From Shinella yambaruensis (GTDB lineage: Bacteria > Pseudomonadota > Alphaproteobacteria > Rhizobiales > Rhizobiaceae), in assembly GCF_022899355.1 (NCBI RefSeq), contig NZ_JALJCK010000006.1, forward strand, positions 186,001-250,000: DNA of 64,000 bases, given 5' to 3'. The stretch's first letter is position 1, and each line of letters starts with the position of its first letter. The position numbers were made by a program, and so were the translations under genes. Positions 37,488-46,649 of this stretch are shown here, piece after piece. Under the pieces are notes generated by a model that was not told the origin of the DNA, did no database searches, and saw only the letters and a list, made by a program, of their open reading frames with translations.

Positions 37488-38926
37488 TGAGACGGAACAG
37501 AAAAGTCAAAATCCTCGCCACGCTCGGACCCGCATCGTCCGATGAGCAGATGATCCAGAAGCTGCATGAGGCCGGGGCCGACCTGTTCCGCATCAATATG
37601 AGCCATGCCAGCCATGACGTGATGCGCACGCTGATCAGCCGCATCCGCGCCGTGGAAGCCCGTTGCGGCCGACCCATCGGCATCCTCGCCGATCTCCAGG
37701 GCCCGAAGCTGCGCGTCGGCAAGTTCGCCAACGGCTCGGAAGAGCTGAAGCCCGGCCAGACCTTCACGCTCGACAACAAGGACGTGCCCGGCGACAACAC
37801 GCGGGTCTTCCTGCCGCATCCGGAAATCCTCGAGGCCGTCAAGCCCGGCCATCGCCTGCTGATCGACGACGGCAAGCTGCATCTGCGTGCCGAATCGTCC
37901 GATGGCACGGCGATCGTCTGCACCGTCGTCTCGGGCACCAAGATCTCCGACCGCAAGGGCGTCAGCCTGCCCGATACGCTGCTCGGCGTCGGCGCGCTGA
38001 CCGAGAAGGACCGCATCGACCTCGATGCGGTGCTGGCGACCGGCAGCGTCGACTGGGTGGCGCTCTCCTTCATCCAGCGTCCGGAGGACCTTGCCGAGGT
38101 GCGCAAGGTCGCGCGCGGCCGCGTCGGCCTGATGTCGAAGATCGAAAAGCCGCAGGCGATCGAACGCATCGACGAGATCATCGAGCTTTCCGACGCCCTC
38201 ATGGTGGCGCGCGGAGACCTTGGCGTGGAAATGCCGCTGGAAGCCGTGCCGGGCCTGCAGAAGCAGCTCATCCGCGCCTGCCGCCGCGCGGGCAAGCCGG
38301 TCGTCGTCGCAACGCAGATGCTGGAATCGATGATCTCCGCTCCCGTGCCGACCCGCGCCGAGGTGTCGGACGTCGCGACCGCCGTCTTCGAAGGTGCGGA
38401 CGCCGTGATGCTGTCGGCCGAATCCGCCTCGGGCGCCTATCCGGTCGAAGCCGTCTCCACCATGGCCTCGATCGCCAGCAAGGTCGAGCGGGACCCGCAC
38501 TATCCGGGCATCATCTATGCCCAGCGCTCGACCCCGGAAGCCACGGGCGCGGACGCCATCTCGCTGGCCGCCCGCCAGATCGCCGAGACGCTGAAGCTGT
38601 CGGCCATCGTCTGTTACACCTCGTCGGGCACGACGGGCCTGCGCGCAGCGCGCGAGCGGCCGGACGTGCCGGTCCTGGCGCTCTCGCCGGTCATCGAGAC
38701 GGCGCGCCGCCTCTCGGTCGTCTGGGGCTTGCACTGCGTCGTCACGGGCGATGCGGAAGACCTCGACGACATGGTGAACCGCGCCTGCCGCATCGTCGTC
38801 ACCGAAGAATTCGGCAAGCCGGGCGACCGCATCATCATCTCGGCCGGCGTGCCGCTGCGCACGCCGGGCGCGACGAACATGCTGCGCATCGCCTATATCG
38901 GTGCTGACGGCATCAGCGGCGTCTAA
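37487..38926 (+). CDS. pyk: Pyruvate kinase
   Basis: A 479-residue enzyme of glycolysis converting phosphoenolpyruvate and ADP to pyruvate and ATP. The N-terminus KILATLGPASS, the metal and substrate region MSKIEKPQAIERIDEII, ARGDLGVEM and the nucleotide motif KPVVVATQMLESM are all present; the C-terminal allosteric domain ends at about 470. The start is the ATG at 37487 overlapping the DUF1036 stop. The TAA at 38924-38926 is inside the TCTAAAG end of a repeat element. Confidence 0.96.
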   Translation: MRRNRKVKILATLGPASSDEQMIQKLHEAGADLFRINMSHASHDVMRTLISRIRAVEARCGRPIGILADLQGPKLRVGKFANGSEELKPGQTFTLDNKDVPGDNTRVFLPHPEILEAVKPGHRLLIDDGKLHLRAESSDGTAIVCTVVSGTKISDRKGVSLPDTLLGVGALTEKDRIDLDAVLATGSVDWVALSFIQRPEDLAEVRKVARGRVGLMSKIEKPQAIERIDEIIELSDALMVARGDLGVEMPLEAVPGLQKQLIRACRRAGKPVVVATQMLESMISAPVPTRAEVSDVATAVFEGADAVMLSAESASGAYPVEAVSTMASIASKVERDPHYPGIIYAQRSTPEATGADAISLAARQIAETLKLSAIVCYTSSGTTGLRAARERPDVPVLALSPVIETARRLSVVWGLHCVVTGDAEDLDDMVNRACRIVVTEEFGKPGDRIIISAGVPLRTPGATNMLRIAYIGADGISGV

Positions 38927-39030
38927 AGCATTTCCAGTGAACTCCGGTTCACCGGAAATGCTCTAGACTCTTGTTTTTACCGCATTATCCAACGCCGAAG
39001 CGGCTTCGCTTCGGCTGGAAATGCTCTAGG
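38922..39030. repeat. TCTAAAG-type rhizobial repeat, copy 2 (supplies pyk stop codon)
   Basis: TCTAAAGCATTTCCAG... to ...GGAAATGCTCTAG. It has two hairpins (AGCATTTCC...GGAAATGCT at the left; GCCGAAGC/GCTTCGGC at the right) around a TTGTTTTTACCGC core. The pyk TAA lies in the left end and the TAG of the convergent hydrolase lies two bases beyond the right end, so the element fills the whole gap between the two genes. Confidence 0.85.
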
Positions 39031-39031
39031 C

Positions 39032-40060
39032 CTATTCTTCATGATCCCTCGCAAGGCGGGCCTCGGCCCGCCTTGCCGATTCCTGGAGGTCGCGCACCTT
39101 CCCGGCGATCTTCTCCAGTGCCTCGACGGCAAGGTCCGTCACGACATAGTCCGGCTTGTGGCCGAGATTGCGGATCCAGACGAGTTCCGATCCGGCTATG
39201 TCGCGCGCCAGCCCGCGCGAATGGATTTCCTCATAGACCACGCCATCGGCATCGCCGGTGACGACCACCGTCGGCGCGCGGATCTGCCGGTAGCGCGGCT
39301 GTATGCGGCGGACGTATTCCAGGAGGTTGGCGACGTCGGCGGCGTTGTTGCGAAAGGCGTCAGGGCGCAGCACGAGGGCAGGGGCGGTCGCGGCGACATA
39401 GTCGTCGGGACGCGGATTGGGCGCGAAGACGAAGCGCGTGCCGCGGCCGATGCGCAGGAGGCCGGCGGGCAGCGCGACGATGCGGGTGAAGAGCCAGCCG
39501 ATGACGGGCATCTTCGCGACGTCGTAGTACCAGTCGATGCCGCCGGGCCAGGGATGGGTGGCCGGCGCCAGGAAGAGAAGGCCGGCCGTCTTCTCCGGAT
39601 GCTCCAGCGCGAAGCTGGCGGCGATGGCGCCGCCGAAGGAATGGCCGACGATGATCGCCCTGTCGAGCCCGCGCTTTTCCATCAGCCGCGCGATGGCGCG
39701 GGCCTGCCCGTCCGGCCAGCCGTTCTCCGGGCCGCCGCGATCGGAGTAGCCATGGCCCGGCCGGTCGAGGAAGAGCATTGCGGCGCGGCCGTTCAGCTTG
39801 TCCCGAAAGGCGTGCATCTGGTCGCGCAGATTGCCGCTGGCGCCGTGGATGAAGACGAGAGGCGGCAGGTCGGCATTCATGCCGGCGGGCACCAGCACGC
39901 TGTTGAGGCTGACGCCGCCGACATCGATCCGTTCGCCGATGTTCGGGAATTGCCGCTCGATCGCCCGTGCCTTCCAGACGGTGAAGGCGTAGCCGGCAAG
40001 CGCGAGGGCGAGAGGAAGGGTAAGGAGGGCGAGCAGCATGAAACGGAGAGGGAAGGGCAA
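39032..40060 (-). CDS. Alpha/beta hydrolase with N-terminal membrane anchor
   Basis: A 342-residue protein. A hydrophobic N-terminal segment (about 6-28) anchors or exports it; the hydrolase fold has IHGASGN (oxyanion region), the nucleophile elbow GHSFGG (Ser141), and the likely catalytic Asp and His in VTGDADGVV and LGHKPDYVV. The substrate is unknown. The reading frame starts with TTG at 40060 (GGAAACC upstream); ATG at 40039 is an alternative. The stop TAG lies two bases beyond a repeat element. Confidence 0.83.
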   Translation of the reverse strand: MPFPLRFMLLALLTLPLALALAGYAFTVWKARAIERQFPNIGERIDVGGVSLNSVLVPAGMNADLPPLVFIHGASGNLRDQMHAFRDKLNGRAAMLFLDRPGHGYSDRGGPENGWPDGQARAIARLMEKRGLDRAIIVGHSFGGAIAASFALEHPEKTAGLLFLAPATHPWPGGIDWYYDVAKMPVIGWLFTRIVALPAGLLRIGRGTRFVFAPNPRPDDYVAATAPALVLRPDAFRNNAADVANLLEYVRRIQPRYRQIRAPTVVVTGDADGVVYEEIHSRGLARDIAGSELVWIRNLGHKPDYVVTDLAVEALEKIAGKVRDLQESARRAEARLARDHEE

Positions 40061-40117
40061 GGACGATCCGGTTTCCGTTGAGATAGCCGATCCATGCCGT
40101 CGGCGCCATGCCGGAGA

Positions 40118-40726
40118 CTATGTGCGCTGGCCGGTCAGCTTTTCCGCAAGGTCGCCCATTTCCTTCTGCGCCTGCCGTTCGGTCGGGTAGATGTCGAGGA
40201 ATTTCTCCCAGGCCTTCATCGCCATCTCGTCCCGGCCCGACTGGGCAAGGATCGCCGCCATGCCGGCGAGCGCGCCGAAATGCCGGGGCTCGATGGCCAG
40301 CACCTGGTTGATGTCGGACATCGACTTGCGGTAGTTGCGCATCTTGAAGTGCAGCGTCGCCCGGCGGTTCCAGCCCTCGACATAGTCGGGTTTCAGGCGA
40401 ATCGCCTCGTCGAGGTAGTCGAGCGCTGCGGCGTTCTTTTCATCGGCGATGGCCTTGTCGGCCCATTGGATGAGAAGGTTGATGCTGGCGCTGCCCGAAT
40501 CCTGCCATTCCCGCCGGATCTGGTCGGCGATGCCGCGAGCCTTATCCGGATTGCCTTCGCGCTTCAGCTCGCTGAAGAGTTTCTCGAGACGCTGGGCCGG
40601 GGTCGTGAAGGCGCCGGAAGCAGGATCGACGGATGCCTTGTCCACCGTCTGCGCAAGCGCAATGGCCGGGGCGGCCCCGATCAGGACGAGGGAAAGACAG
40701 AGTGCTGCGGGCGTAAAAATGCGCAT
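40118..40726 (-). CDS. Periplasmic tetratricopeptide-repeat protein
   Basis: A 202-residue protein with a signal peptide (1-25, ending ALA) and about three TPR units (residues 90-195; AAALDYLDEAIRLKPDYVEG, KSMSDINQVLAIEPRHFGA and MKAWEKFLDIYPTERQA). TPR helices bind protein partners; this one probably acts as a scaffold in the periplasm. No more specific role is apparent. Transcribed away from rpmJ's neighbours, with no clear operon partner. Confidence 0.82.
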   Translation of the reverse strand: MRIFTPAALCLSLVLIGAAPAIALAQTVDKASVDPASGAFTTPAQRLEKLFSELKREGNPDKARGIADQIRREWQDSGSASINLLIQWADKAIADEKNAAALDYLDEAIRLKPDYVEGWNRRATLHFKMRNYRKSMSDINQVLAIEPRHFGALAGMAAILAQSGRDEMAMKAWEKFLDIYPTERQAQKEMGDLAEKLTGQRT

Positions 40727-40817
40727 GGCGGTTATGGTAAACCGCCATGGCCGAACGTCAAATCAATATTTTTCGACCACCACGACCCGCTTGCGGGAAG
40801 GCGACCGCGACGCTTGG

Positions 40818-40943
40818 TCAGCCCTGGCGAGCCTTAAAGCGCGGGTTCTGCTTGTTGATGATGTAGATGCGGCCCTTACGGCGAACAAGGCGGTTCTCGC
40901 GGTGACGAGCCTTGAGCGACTTGAGCGAATTCTTGATCTTCAT
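40818..40943 (-). CDS. rpmJ: 50S ribosomal protein L36 (zinc-free form)
   Basis: A 41-residue basic protein of the large ribosomal subunit: [18 protein letters not shown] at the start and [16 protein letters not shown] at the end. The C-type zinc ligands (CxxC...C...H) are absent, as in the C-minus L36 forms. It is too short for ordinary gene finders. The gene stands alone between the TPR gene and purK, separated from purK by a terminator at 40996-41023; its promoter must lie in the ~50 bases between. Confidence 0.95.
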   Translation of the reverse strand: MKIKNSLKSLKARHRENRLVRRKGRIYIINKQNPRFKARQG

Positions 40944-40995
40944 TTTTCTGATCCGCGTATTGCAGGGCGACTCGAGTTCGCCGGATTTCCTCAAT

Positions 40996-41023
40996 CAAAA
41001 ACGCGCCGTTTCGGGCGCGCTTT
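40996..41023 (-). terminator. Terminator after purEK
   Basis: GCGCGCC-CGAAAC-GGCGCG stem followed by TTTTTG on the minus strand, about 90 bases past the purK stop and just before rpmJ. Confidence 0.8.
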
Positions 41024-41112
41024 CAGGTTGGCAGGCATGTACCTTGTCACTTTTGTGCTGTCAACCATTGGCAGCGGGTTTTCCGCGGCAAGGACCGGTT
41101 TTCCAGCGTCGC

Positions 41113-42171
41113 TCAGTCCAGAATCTGGGTGATATGCCCCATTTTCCGACCCGGCCGGGCTTCCGTCTTGCCATAGAGATGGACGAGCACGCCAGGCCTT
41201 GCGAGCCAGGCGGGGACGTCCTCGATGTCGTCGCCGACGAGATTCTGCATCACGCAATCCGAATGGCGGCGGGGATCGCCGAGCGTATGGCCGGCGACGG
41301 CGCGGATATGCTGCTCGAACTGCGAGATGACGCAGGCCGCCTCCGTCCAATGGCCGGAATTGTGCACGCGGGGCGCAATCTCGTTGGCGACGAGCCCGCC
41401 ATCCGGCAGCACGAAGAACTCGACGCCGATGACGCCGACATAGTCGAGCTGGTCGAGGATGGCGCGGGCTGCCTTGCGGGCCTGGTTGGCGGTCGCCTCA
41501 CCGACGCGGGCCGGCAGGGTGGAGGTGTGCAGGATGCCGTTCTGGTGGACGTTTTCCGCCGGATCGTAGCAGGCGATGGTGCCCTCGCGGTCGCGTGCGG
41601 CGATGATGGAGATTTCCCGCTCGAACGGCACCAGGCTCTCGAGGATCAGCGGCACCCCGCCGAGCGCCTCGAAGGTGCCTTCGCGATCCTCCGCGGGCGA
41701 ACGGAAGAGCCGCTGGCCCTTGCCGTCATAGCCGAGCCGGCGCGTCTTTAGGACACCGACGCCGCCGAAGCGGTCGAGTGCGTCTTCGAGGTCGGCCTGG
41801 TTGTCCACGGCGGCAAAATCGGCGGTGAGGATGCCGCAGTCGCGGATGAAGCGCTTTTCGACGAGCCGGTCCTGCGAGACCTCCAGCGCGCGCGGCGGGG
41901 GATAGACCGGGATGGCCGCGGCAAGCGCCTCTGCGGCGGAAACCGGCACGTTCTCGAATTCGTAGGTCACGACGTCTGAGATGCGGGCAAGTTCGGCAAG
42001 CGCGTCCGCATCGTCATAGGCCGCGACGATCTGGGCGTTGGCGACCTGCGCGGCCGGACAATCGGCTTGCGGTTCGAGGATGACGGTCTTGAGGTTCAGC
42101 CGGGCAGCCGCCATGGCCAGCATGCGGCCGAGCTGGCCGCCGCCGATGATGCCGATCGTGCGGACGCTCAT
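41113..42171 (-). CDS. purK: N5-carboxyaminoimidazole ribonucleotide synthase
   Basis: A 352-residue ATP-grasp enzyme of purine synthesis that carboxylates aminoimidazole ribonucleotide using ATP and bicarbonate. N-terminal [14 protein letters not shown], the ATP-binding [14 protein letters not shown] and [24 protein letters not shown] are diagnostic. It starts at the ATG at 42171 and overlaps the end of purE by four bases (ATGA type). The two genes form an operon with a terminator downstream. Confidence 0.95.
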   Translation of the reverse strand: MSVRTIGIIGGGQLGRMLAMAAARLNLKTVILEPQADCPAAQVANAQIVAAYDDADALAELARISDVVTYEFENVPVSAAEALAAAIPVYPPPRALEVSQDRLVEKRFIRDCGILTADFAAVDNQADLEDALDRFGGVGVLKTRRLGYDGKGQRLFRSPAEDREGTFEALGGVPLILESLVPFEREISIIAARDREGTIACYDPAENVHQNGILHTSTLPARVGEATANQARKAARAILDQLDYVGVIGVEFFVLPDGGLVANEIAPRVHNSGHWTEAACVISQFEQHIRAVAGHTLGDPRRHSDCVMQNLVGDDIEDVPAWLARPGVLVHLYGKTEARPGRKMGHITQILD

Positions 42172-42671
42172 AGCGGGCCGTCCACGGGATATTCTGCGAC
42201 GGCGTTCGACTGGTTTTCCCGCCATTCATCGAGGCGGTGGGCGAGTTCCGGATCGCCCAGTGCCAGCACGGCGGCGGCGAGCAGCGCGGCATTGACCGCG
42301 CCCGCCTTGCCGATGGCGAGCGTGCCGACGGGAATGCCGGCGGGCATCTGCACGATGGAGAGCAGGCTGTCCTGGCCGGACAGCGCCTTGGACTGGACCG
42401 GCACGCCGAAGACCGGCAGCGGCGTCATCGCCGCGGCCATGCCGGGCAGGTGCGCCGCGCCGCCGGCGCCGGCCACGATGACCTTGAAACCCTCCGCCTT
42501 CGCCCCGCGGGCAAAGCTGTACAGCCGGTCGGGCGTGCGGTGCGCCGAAATGATGCGGGCCTCGTAGTCGACGCCGAGCGCATCGAGCGTATCGGCGGCG
42601 TTCTTCATCGTCTCCCAGTCGGACTGGCTTCCCATGATGATGGCGACGGGGGGCGTTTCTGTCGTGTCCAA
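42168..42671 (-). CDS. purE: N5-carboxyaminoimidazole ribonucleotide mutase
   Basis: A 167-residue class I PurE that moves the carboxyl group from N5 to C4 of the imidazole ring. The sequence [12 protein letters not shown], the [14 protein letters not shown] motif with the catalytic His and [17 protein letters not shown] are classical. It overlaps purK by four bases and is 16 bases downstream of the YdcH-like gene, so all three may share a transcript. Confidence 0.95.
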   Translation of the reverse strand: MDTTETPPVAIIMGSQSDWETMKNAADTLDALGVDYEARIISAHRTPDRLYSFARGAKAEGFKVIVAGAGGAAHLPGMAAAMTPLPVFGVPVQSKALSGQDSLLSIVQMPAGIPVGTLAIGKAGAVNAALLAAAVLALGDPELAHRLDEWRENQSNAVAEYPVDGPL

Positions 42672-42687
42672 GGCGTCTTTCCCGCTT

Positions 42688-42891
42688 TCAGGCGATGATG
42701 TCGGGGATGATCTGGTCTTCCAGCTTGGAGATCTTGTCCTTGAGGACCAGCTTCTTCTTCTTCATGCGCTGGATTCTGAGGGCTTCGCAGCCGATCTGGA
42801 TCATGGCGTTGATCGCGGCATCGTAGTCTTCGTGCTCCTGGCGCAGCCGTGCAACGGCAAGCCGCAATTCAGCCTGTTCCTGGTCTGCCAT
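42688..42891 (-). CDS. DUF465/YdcH-like small helical protein
   Basis: A 67-residue protein with a coiled-coil pattern: [20 protein letters not shown] then [22 protein letters not shown], the Lys-rich hinge and IxxLE end typical of DUF465/YdcH. Function unknown; the family often occurs in pairs. It is divergent to a second family member at 43110-43283 and lies 16 bases upstream of purE. ATG at 42891 with GAAAG upstream. Confidence 0.85.
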   Translation of the reverse strand: MADQEQAELRLAVARLRQEHEDYDAAINAMIQIGCEALRIQRMKKKKLVLKDKISKLEDQIIPDIIA

Positions 42892-43109
42892 GCTATTTCT
42901 TTCCCCGTCGTCGGCGGTGCGGCCGAGCCGCGGTCCTCCAGCTTGTATGAAGGCTGCTCCTACCACGAAACCCCTGGTAACGGGAAGTTATCCCTTGCCA
43001 CGTTTTCGCCTTCGACAAATGAAAAATGACATGGCACACTGGTTCTGTTGCAACCTGGACCACCCGGCATGCGAATGACCGGGTGCAAGCAAAAGGAAGG
43101 AACTGTCAC

Positions 43110-43283
43110 ATGACGATTGAGGCTCATCTGGCCACGCTCGAAAAGAAGCACTTCGCTCTGGAAGCCGAGCTGCACGCTGCAATGAATCAGCCGTCCTCGG
43201 AGGACCAGACGATCGCGGACATCAAGCGTCGCAAGTTGCGCATCAAGGACGAGATCGAGCGCCTTCGCGGCTCCTCTCACTGA
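43110..43283 (+). CDS. DUF465/YdcH-like small helical protein
   Basis: A 57-residue protein starting MTIEAHLATLEKKHFALEAE, with the LKRRKLRIKDEIERL ending typical of YdcH. A strong AAGGAAGG site precedes the ATG at 43110. The divergent neighbour is a paralogue, so the two genes share a 218-bp promoter region. Confidence 0.88.
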   Translation: MTIEAHLATLEKKHFALEAELHAAMNQPSSEDQTIADIKRRKLRIKDEIERLRGSSH

Positions 43284-43471
43284 AAAGACAGGGATTTTTC
43301 CAAAGTTACGGAAGGGGTGAGGGTCGCGGAACAGTTGGTCTGTATGGGAGGACCAGGGTAGGAGCCCATTTCGCGAAACCGCTCCCGGTACACGAAAACC
43401 TTAGATGTCGAGACGCCCTGGCCGCCAAGATGGCGCGCCGGGGCGTTCTGTCTCAGGACGGGACATCCGGC
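43284..43471. other. Structured gap between YdcH-like and ArsR genes
   Basis: No gene is seen. Hairpins occur at about 43333-43358 (TTGGTC/GACCAG), 43362-43386 (GGAGC/GCTCC enclosing TTTCGCGAAA) and a long stem at 43412-43447 (ACGCCC/GGGCGT enclosing CGCCA-AGA-TGGCG). The last could terminate either convergent gene. A structured RNA is possible but unsupported by a promoter. Confidence 0.4.
43412..43447. terminator. Strong stem-loop between convergent genes, weak T-run
   Basis: About 14 base pairs with a one-base bulge, apex loop AGA. Followed by TTCTGTCT on the plus strand. Confidence 0.5.
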
Positions 43472-43732
43472 TCAGGACCAGAACTGGTCGAGCCAGAGAT
43501 TGAGCCGGTCGAAGCCCCGCGCGTTGATCGCGTAGATGCGTTTCGTGCCTTGGGATTTCACGCTGACGAGATTGCAGTCGAGAAGGGCCTTGAGGTGCTG
43601 CGAGACCGCCGGGCGGCTGATCGGCAGGCCTTCGGAAAGCTCGTTGACGGTGCGCGGCGCCCGGCGCAGCTCCTCCAGCAGGAACCTGCGGTTGGGGTCG
43701 GCAATCGCAGCGAAGGGGTCCGGGTGCGCCAT
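43472..43732 (-). CDS. ArsR-family helix-turn-helix regulator
   Basis: An 86-residue winged-helix DNA-binding protein. The recognition helix region PISRPAVSQHLKALLDCNLV (about 37-56) and the beta-wing VKSQGTKRIYAI are typical of the ArsR superfamily without the classic metal-binding CxC. Its target and signal are unknown; similar proteins often control a neighbouring START/AHSA1 gene, which is not present here. 68 bases separate it from the TauE gene on the same strand. Confidence 0.88.
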   Translation of the reverse strand: MAHPDPFAAIADPNRRFLLEELRRAPRTVNELSEGLPISRPAVSQHLKALLDCNLVSVKSQGTKRIYAINARGFDRLNLWLDQFWS

Positions 43733-43800
43733 GGGCGGACGCTATGGCAAAGCAGCATTTGCGGCAAGTGTTTTGTGCGCTGCGAAGGGCCCGACCCGGT

Positions 43801-44571
43801 TCAGAGAAAGGCGACCACGCCGTCATAGGCCAGCTTCGCGCCGGCGATGAGGGCCATTGCATACATGAAGGGATAGAAGACGGCGGGCTTCATGCGCTTG
43901 ACGATGAAACCGCCGATGGCCGTCGCCACGATGGCGAGCGGCACGAGCGTGGCCGATATCGTCAGGTTCGTCGTATCGAGCTGGCCGAGCGCGAAATAGG
44001 GGCCGAGCTTGATGACGTTGAGGATGGCGAAAAAGCGCACGGCCGCGCCGGTATAGTCGCGCGGCGACAGCTTCAGCGGCAGGCTGTAGACCTGGAAGGG
44101 CGCGCCGCCGGCATGGGCGACGAAGCTGCCGTAGCCGGACAGCGTGCCGAGGAAGGCGGCGGGCACTAGCCGGTGCGGCTTGGGCGGCACGATGTAGCCA
44201 TGACGCGCGCGCCAGCCGTTGTAGAAGTAGCGGGCGACGAAGAGAACGGTGATGAGCCCGATGATAAGGCGCAGCACATCGCGCGGCACATAGGCCGATG
44301 TCGCCCAGCCGATCGCGATGCCGATGAGGGCGCCGGGCAGCAGCATCTTCAATAGCGTGCGGTCGTTGTGCTGGCGCCAGATCCAGAGCGAGACGCAATC
44401 CATCACCACGAGGATGGGCAGCAGGATGGCGGCGGCTTGCACCGGAGGAACGGCCATGGCAAGCAGCGGCACGCCCATCAGGGCCAGCGCCTCGCCCATG
44501 CCGCCCTTCGTCAGGCCGACCAGGAGGACAGCGGGGATAGCGGCATAGTAGATGGCGGGGTCGATGGACAT
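43801..44571 (-). CDS. TauE/SafE-family membrane transporter
   Basis: A 256-residue integral membrane protein with about seven to eight transmembrane segments. The two TauE repeat signatures are visible: GLTKGGMGEALALMGVPLLA near the N-terminus and TLSGYGSFVAHAGGAPFQVY in the middle. The family exports sulfite, sulfoacetate or other organic anions; the substrate here is not inferable. It precedes an ArsR regulator on the same strand and is divergent to the ThiE-like gene. Confidence 0.88.
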   Translation of the reverse strand: MSIDPAIYYAAIPAVLLVGLTKGGMGEALALMGVPLLAMAVPPVQAAAILLPILVVMDCVSLWIWRQHNDRTLLKMLLPGALIGIAIGWATSAYVPRDVLRLIIGLITVLFVARYFYNGWRARHGYIVPPKPHRLVPAAFLGTLSGYGSFVAHAGGAPFQVYSLPLKLSPRDYTGAAVRFFAILNVIKLGPYFALGQLDTTNLTISATLVPLAIVATAIGGFIVKRMKPAVFYPFMYAMALIAGAKLAYDGVVAFL

Positions 44572-44660
44572 GGAGGGCGATTGATCCTGTTCGTTCTTCC
44601 GTCTATCCGCTTTGATCTGTTATGACGAGCCCGAGTGCCGCATTCTAAGGAAGTTCATCC

Positions 44661-45314
44661 ATGTCCGATGCCAAAACCCGCTGCCGCCTGGTGCTGATCC
44701 TGCCCGAGGGCGAGGACCTTTCCGCCCGCGCCGCGATGCTGGAAGGCGCGCTGAAGGGCGGTGACGTCGCCTCGGTGATCCTGCCGCAATACGGGCTGGA
44801 CGACGGCCAGTTCCAGAAGCACGCCGAAACCCTGGTGCCGATCGTCCAGCAGGCGGGCGCCGCGGCGCTCGTTGCGGGCGATACCCGCGTTGCCGGCCGG
44901 GCGAAGGCCGACGGCATCCATGTCACCGGGGGACTCGAAGAGCTCGGCGAGACGATCGAGAAGTTCACGCCGAAGTTCATCGTCGGCGGCGGCAACGCGA
45001 CGGACCGGCACAGGGCGCTGGAGATCGGCGAGGTGCAGCCGGACTATATCTTCTTCGGCAAGATCGGCGGCGACATCAAGCCGGAGGCGCATCCGAAGAA
45101 CCTCGCGCTTGCCGAATGGTGGGCCTCGATGGTGGAGATTCCCTGCATCGTGCTCGGCGGCACGGATCCGCACTCCGCATTGGCCGCGGCCGAGACCGGC
45201 GCGGAGTTCGTGGCCCTCGACAAGGCGGTCTTCGCCGATCCGGCGCAGGCCCCGCATGTGGTGGCGGCGGTCAATGCCCTTCTTGACGAAAAAGCGCCAC
45301 GGTTTGAGCAATAG
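44661..45314 (+). CDS. thiE: Thiamine-phosphate synthase-like (ThiE/TenI family)
   Basis: A 217-residue TIM-barrel protein of the thiamine phosphate synthase superfamily: LVAGDTRVAGRAKADGIHVTGG, DYIFFGKIGGDIKPEAHP and the phosphate-binding GGTDPHSALAAAETGAEFVA. In the canonical reaction the enzyme joins HMP-PP and thiazole phosphate. This type is divergent from classical ThiE (the usual GxxHLGQxD is only IHVTGG here), and could be a second, TenI-like paralogue. The ATG at 44661 follows AAGGAAG. It is 9 bases upstream of the Sel1 protein gene. Confidence 0.7.
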   Translation: MSDAKTRCRLVLILPEGEDLSARAAMLEGALKGGDVASVILPQYGLDDGQFQKHAETLVPIVQQAGAAALVAGDTRVAGRAKADGIHVTGGLEELGETIEKFTPKFIVGGGNATDRHRALEIGEVQPDYIFFGKIGGDIKPEAHPKNLALAEWWASMVEIPCIVLGGTDPHSALAAAETGAEFVALDKAVFADPAQAPHVVAAVNALLDEKAPRFEQ

Positions 45315-45323
45315 TAGGCGCTC

Positions 45324-46469
45324 ATGATCAGGGCCGTTCTCATCCAAGCTTGCCGTATCGTGCCGGTGGCGCTTCTCGCCGCGGGCGTCCTCGTTGCCGC
45401 GCCCGCCTCGGCGGAAACGGCGAAGAAGGGACCGTCCGTGACGGCGGGCAGTGCGGCAAACGCCACCAAGGACCCAGCGGGCGAGATCGAGCCTGCTTCC
45501 GCCGACGACCAGTCCGCCACGAAAACGGACGCGGAAGAGGACAAGCCTGCCGACGGCCCGTCGACCGGCCTTTCGGTGCTCGACCGCATGGGCGCCGACC
45601 TGCCGGCGCTGCCGGAGGAAAAGCCCTTCACCGGCAAGATCGACGAGGCCTATGGCGCTTTCCAGCGTGGCCGCTACCTGACGGCGATGGAGCTGGCCCT
45701 GCCGCGTGCGCAGCTTGGCGACCCGGCCGCGCAGACGCTGGTGGCCGAAGTCCTCGACCGCGGCCTCGGCGTCAAGCGGAACCGCGAGCAGGCCATGTTC
45801 TGGTACGAGCAGGCCGCCAATGGCGGCGATCCCACCGGCATGTTCAAATATGCGATCCTGCTGATGGAGCGCTCGCGCTCGAAGGAGGACCGGGCCAAGG
45901 CCGACGAGCTGATGAAGAAATCGGCCGATCTCGGCAATGCCTCCGCGCAGTTCAATTACGCGCAGGTTCTGGTGGCCGATTCCCCGGGGGAGAAGGGCCT
46001 GCGCGCGGCGCTGCCCTACTACGAGAAATCCGCCGAGCAGGGCATTGCGGATGCGCAATATGCCGTCTCGCAGATCTATGTCAGCCTGAAGGGCCTGCCG
46101 GAGGAGAAGACGAGGCGCGCCAGGGAATGGCTGCTGCGTGCCGCACGCGCCGGCTTCGACACGGCCCAGCTCGACCTCGGCATGTGGCTGGTCAACGGCA
46201 CGGGCGGCGAGCGTGACTACGAGGCCGGCTTCAATTGGCTGAAGCGGGCGGCCGGCGGCGGCAATGCCGTGGCCCAGAGCAAGCTCGCCCAGCTCTACAT
46301 CCACGCCATCGGCACCCGGCCCGATCCGGTCGAGGCGGCCAAATGGTTCGTTCTCGCCCGTCGCGCCGGGCTCAACGATCCCTCGCTCGAAGACTTCTAT
46401 CTCGGCCTCAGCGACGCGCAGCAGAAGGCGGCGATCGACGCGGCCAACAAGTATCGCTCAGGCTCCTGA
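45324..46469 (+). CDS. Sel1-repeat exported protein
   Basis: A 381-residue protein with a signal peptide (about 1-30, ending ASA), an acidic low-complexity linker (32-85), and about six Sel1-like repeats (about 105-375; VAEVLDRGLGVKRNREQAMFWYEQAANGG-type units, given here only as the start and end of the first). Sel1 repeats form superhelices that hold together protein complexes, often in the envelope. Nine bases after the ThiE-like gene, so probably cotranscribed. No specific partner is known from the sequence. Confidence 0.85.
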   Translation: MIRAVLIQACRIVPVALLAAGVLVAAPASAETAKKGPSVTAGSAANATKDPAGEIEPASADDQSATKTDAEEDKPADGPSTGLSVLDRMGADLPALPEEKPFTGKIDEAYGAFQRGRYLTAMELALPRAQLGDPAAQTLVAEVLDRGLGVKRNREQAMFWYEQAANGGDPTGMFKYAILLMERSRSKEDRAKADELMKKSADLGNASAQFNYAQVLVADSPGEKGLRAALPYYEKSAEQGIADAQYAVSQIYVSLKGLPEEKTRRAREWLLRAARAGFDTAQLDLGMWLVNGTGGERDYEAGFNWLKRAAGGGNAVAQSKLAQLYIHAIGTRPDPVEAAKWFVLARRAGLNDPSLEDFYLGLSDAQQKAAIDAANKYRSGS

Positions 46470-46649
46470 GGCCGCCCCCGTTTACCCTTTGCAGCATCGG
46501 GAGCCCTGCATTGCAGCCGACGCAGGGGGCCGAGGCTTGAAACTTCGGGGGATTTGTGGTTTTGAGGCCGCATATTCCGGACCCGGCGCGTTTCGCGCCG
46601 CGGCTCTGCCGTTCCGAAGCGCCGGACACTCCCGAAGGATTTTTGCTAC

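Noticed and set aside
43284-43471. Structured gap taken at first as 6S RNA
   Set aside because: The segment after zapA fits size, closing stem and synteny much better.
46470-46649. suhB-type regulatory RNA motif in the leader of suhB
   Set aside because: Palindromes are present, but I cannot match them to the published motif from memory, so no feature is claimed.
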